Below, piece after piece: positions 30,552 to 32,985 of a stretch of DNA of 32,985 nt. This DNA is from Neobacillus sp. (lineage in GTDB: Bacteria; Bacillota; Bacilli; Bacillales; Cytobacillaceae): NCBI GenBank assembly GCA_029256785.1, contig JAQSXG010000005.1, forward strand, positions 1 through 32,985. Direction: 5' to 3'. Below the pieces are notes generated by a model. That model was not told the DNA's origin and did no database searches. It saw only the letters and a program-made list of their open reading frames with translations. A program made the position numbers and the translations under genes. How positions within the stretch are numbered: the first letter of the stretch is position 1; each line of letters opens with the position of its first letter.

Positions 30552-32985
30552 ATGAAATTAAAAGATCTCCTGTTGAAATGGAATCTCCTTCTATAATATA
30601 TATATCTTTGATTATCCCATCTCTAGGTGCTTGAACAGTCGTTTCCATTTTCATCGCTTCTGTAATGAGTAAGTGGTCACCACGTTTAACGGGTCTGTCT
30701 TTTGATACAACAACTTTTAAAACCGTTCCTGGCATCGTTGCACCAATCTGATTCGGATTTGTTGGATCTGCTTTTAACGCAGCCGTACCTGTTGTTTTAA
30801 CATTACTATCTTGAATGACAAGCTCACGTGATTGACCATTTAACTCAAAGTATAACACTCGCGTTCCATTGTGTTGGGCTTCTCCAATGGATACTAACTT
30901 CACAATCAGTGTTTTTCCTTTTTCAATCTCTACATCGATTTCTTCGCCAATCTTTAGACCATAAATAAATGTCGGTGTATCTAATACAGAAATATCACCA
31001 AACTGTTCTTCTGCTGCAATGTATTCTTCAAATACTTTGTCGTATAGCGCATGTGAAATACAATCCTGTTCTGTAATATGGCGATTAGGGAATTTGTCTT
31101 GAAGCATTAACCGTAATGCTTCAAAGTCTACTGCAGGCAATAATTCACCTGGGCGTACAGTAATCGCCTCACGTTCTTTTAAAATAACCTTTTGTAATGC
31201 CTCTGGGAATCCACCATGCGGTTGCCCTAAATAACCTTGAAATAGTTCAATAACAGACGCTGGGAAATCAAGAGACGCTCCACGTTCAATAACTGATTGT
31301 TCATCTAAATCGTTTTGTACCATAAATAGCGCCATATCGCCAACAACTTTTGAGGATGGTGTCACTTTTACAATATCACCAAACATCATATTGACGCGAC
31401 CGTACATTTCCTTAACATCTTCCCAACGATTTCCAAGCCCTACACCCTTTGCTTGTTGTTGAAGATTACTATATTGTCCACCTGGCATCTCGTGTACATA
31501 TACTTCAGCATGAGGACTAACCATGCCACTTTCAAATTCGCTATAAAACTTACGTACATCTTCATAATAGTCAGATAAAGACCCTAATGAATCGACATCC
31601 ATGCGCACTTGACGGCCTGCACCCGATAAAGCATAGGCAAGTGAATTGGCAGACGGCTGTGACGTTAACCCGGACATTGAACCAAGTGCTGTATCGATAA
31701 TATCTACACCTGCATCAATTGCACGTATATATGTGTAAATACCATTACCACTTGTATCATGCGTATGCAAATGAATTGGTAATGTCGTCACATCTTTCAA
31801 CTCAGAAATTAAACGATATGCTGCCTCTGGTTTTAATAAACCTGCCATATCTTTGATTGCTAAAATATGTGCGCCAGCCCTTTCTAACTCTTTTGCCATA
31901 TCTTTATAATATTGCACCGTATATTTCGCACGATTGTCGTTTAAAATATCACCTGTATAGCAAATCGCTGCTTCTGCCACTTTCCCAGCGTCGCGTACTG
32001 CCTCAATCGATATTTCCATCGATTTAATCCAGTTTAGCGAGTCAAAAATTCTAAATACATCGATACCTGCTTCGGCAGATTGTCCAATGAATTCACGAAT
32101 TACGTTGTCTGGATAATTTTTATATCCAACTGCATTTGCTCCACGTATTAGCATTTGGAACAGGACATTTGGAATCTCTTTTCGTAGCTGTTCTAAACGT
32201 TTCCATGGATCTTCCTTTAAAAAACGATATGCCACATCAAATGTAGCACCACCCCACATTTCAAGTGAAAAGAAATCTTTCATCCCTGCAGCAGTTTGTT
32301 TTGCAACAGCTAGCATATCAGCTGTACGCATACGTGTTGCAAGTAAAGATTGATGCGCATCACGCATCGTTGTATCTGTTAATAATACATCTTCTTGTTC
32401 GTGAATCCATTTTACAAGCCCCTCCACGCCTTGAGTGTCTAAAATTTGTTTCGTGCCAGACAAATCATCCGGAACAATAGTACTTGGTAAAACGGGCTTT
32501 GTGAAAATCGGCTTTGATTTCGCTTCAACACTTGGAAAACCATTTACTGTTACATTACCAATATAATTTAATAATTTAGAACCGCGATTTCGTGGTAATT
32601 TAAAATTGAAAAGCTCTTCAGTTGTATCAATAAAATTCGTATTAAAATCTCCAGACAAAAACTTAGGATGAGTGACAACATTTTCTAAAAAGGGGATATT
32701 TGTTTTCACGCCGCGAATACGAAACTCACTTAAATTACGTTTCATTTTCTCCGCTGCCTGTTTAAATGTCGTCCCCCAAGTCGAAACTTTTACAAGCAAT
32801 GAATCATAATATGGTGTAACAATTGCACCTTGGAATCCGTTTCCAGCATCTAATCGTACACCAAATCCACCAGAAGATCGATATACTTGTAGTTTCCCTG
32901 TATCTGGCATGAAATTATTTAATGGATCTTCTGTTGTGACACGTGATTGAATAGCGTAACCGAATAACGGAATATCTTGTTGTTT
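30544..32985 (-). CDS. pyc: Pyruvate carboxylase, C-terminal 813 residues (continues past the right edge)
   Basis: Pyruvate carboxylase makes oxaloacetate from pyruvate and bicarbonate with ATP, feeding the TCA cycle and gluconeogenesis. The open frame reaches the window edge, so the biotin-carboxylase domain is mostly missing; full enzymes are about 1,145 residues. What is present is the end of the carboxylase part, the carboxyltransferase barrel (LLTDTTMRDAHQSLLATRM, LHLHTHDTSGNG region, MPGGQYSNLQQQA), the allosteric linker, and the biotinyl domain with EAMKMET, whose Lys carries biotin. The barrel metal ligands (Asp in TDTTMRDAHQS, HLHTHD) are intact. It ends normally (GDLLISFE). The gene after it overlaps its stop. 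Confidence 0.95.
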   Translation of the reverse strand, partial: KQQDIPLFGYAIQSRVTTEDPLNNFMPDTGKLQVYRSSGGFGVRLDAGNGFQGAIVTPYYDSLLVKVSTWGTTFKQAAEKMKRNLSEFRIRGVKTNIPFLENVVTHPKFLSGDFNTNFIDTTEELFNFKLPRNRGSKLLNYIGNVTVNGFPSVEAKSKPIFTKPVLPSTIVPDDLSGTKQILDTQGVEGLVKWIHEQEDVLLTDTTMRDAHQSLLATRMRTADMLAVAKQTAAGMKDFFSLEMWGGATFDVAYRFLKEDPWKRLEQLRKEIPNVLFQMLIRGANAVGYKNYPDNVIREFIGQSAEAGIDVFRIFDSLNWIKSMEISIEAVRDAGKVAEAAICYTGDILNDNRAKYTVQYYKDMAKELERAGAHILAIKDMAGLLKPEAAYRLISELKDVTTLPIHLHTHDTSGNGIYTYIRAIDAGVDIIDTALGSMSGLTSQPSANSLAYALSGAGRQVRMDVDSLGSLSDYYEDVRKFYSEFESGMVSPHAEVYVHEMPGGQYSNLQQQAKGVGLGNRWEDVKEMYGRVNMMFGDIVKVTPSSKVVGDMALFMVQNDLDEQSVIERGASLDFPASVIELFQGYLGQPHGGFPEALQKVILKEREAITVRPGELLPAVDFEALRLMLQDKFPNRHITEQDCISHALYDKVFEEYIAAEEQFGDISVLDTPTFIYGLKIGEEIDVEIEKGKTLIVKLVSIGEAQHNGTRVLYFELNGQSRELVIQDSNVKTTGTAALKADPTNPNQIGATMPGTVLKVVVSKDRPVKRGDHLLITEAMKMETTVQAPRDGIIKDIYIIEGDSISTGDLLISFE

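Overview
The window looks like low-G+C Firmicutes DNA from a Bacillaceae or Planococcaceae bacterium. The evidence is AT-rich sequence, strong AGGAGG-type ribosome binding sites, many GTG/TTG starts, a SAM-I (S-box) riboswitch, a UvrX-type Y-family polymerase, and families common in Bacillus and Lysinibacillus (DUF4256, DUF3891, DUF2087, Dabb). The genus is an inference. I saw no rRNA or tRNA genes and no CRISPR array.

Layout. 0-5 kb: a tail-anchored small membrane protein, a TauD-family dioxygenase, decayed helix-turn-helix (HTH) pieces and a REP-like repeat, a MntA/HepT toxin-antitoxin locus whose toxin is dead, and an AraC/GyrI-type regulator. 5-9 kb: a nitronate monooxygenase-like flavoenzyme, a Dabb protein, a membrane-anchored unknown, and a SAM riboswitch controlling an MsrA-like protein that lacks the catalytic cysteine. 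9-13.2 kb: a plasmid replication module. It has a minus-strand initiator with a C-terminal HTH, an origin with five identical ~20-bp iterons plus a second short repeat, and a divergent plus-strand primase-like replication protein. 13.2-17.5 kb: DUF4256, a GIY-YIG protein with a zinc-finger/HTH/DUF2087 regulator, a HExxH protein with a Lys-rich repeat head, and DUF3891. 17.6-24.4 kb: an IS200/IS605-like element with an intact TnpB, UvrX, a divergent TetR/MFS pair, an SMR-like protein, and a second IS605-like element that has lost tnpB but kept its ends and probable guide-RNA region. 24.5-30 kb: a tyrosine recombinase beside a perfect 39-bp palindrome, a PhnB-like VOC protein, a Dph6-like ATP pyrophosphatase frameshifted in an A-run, an alpha/beta hydrolase, and a ribbon-helix-helix protein convergent with a 40-residue zinc-ribbon protein. 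30.1-33 kb: an interrupted bacteriocin-like gene abutting pyruvate carboxylase, which runs off the right edge.

How it fits together. The iteron origin, initiator, primase, recombinase with palindrome, UvrX, RHH protein and TA remnant form a plasmid-type backbone. Pyruvate carboxylase is normally a chromosomal housekeeping gene, so the window is either an integrated plasmid beside pyc or a large mosaic plasmid carrying pyc. Decay is frequent: hepT, the Dph6-like gene, the bacteriocin-like gene and several HTH or other fragments are broken. The most unusual structure is a set of four intergenic tracts made of a degenerate self-complementary hexamer, of which two share upstream flanks and two share downstream flanks.
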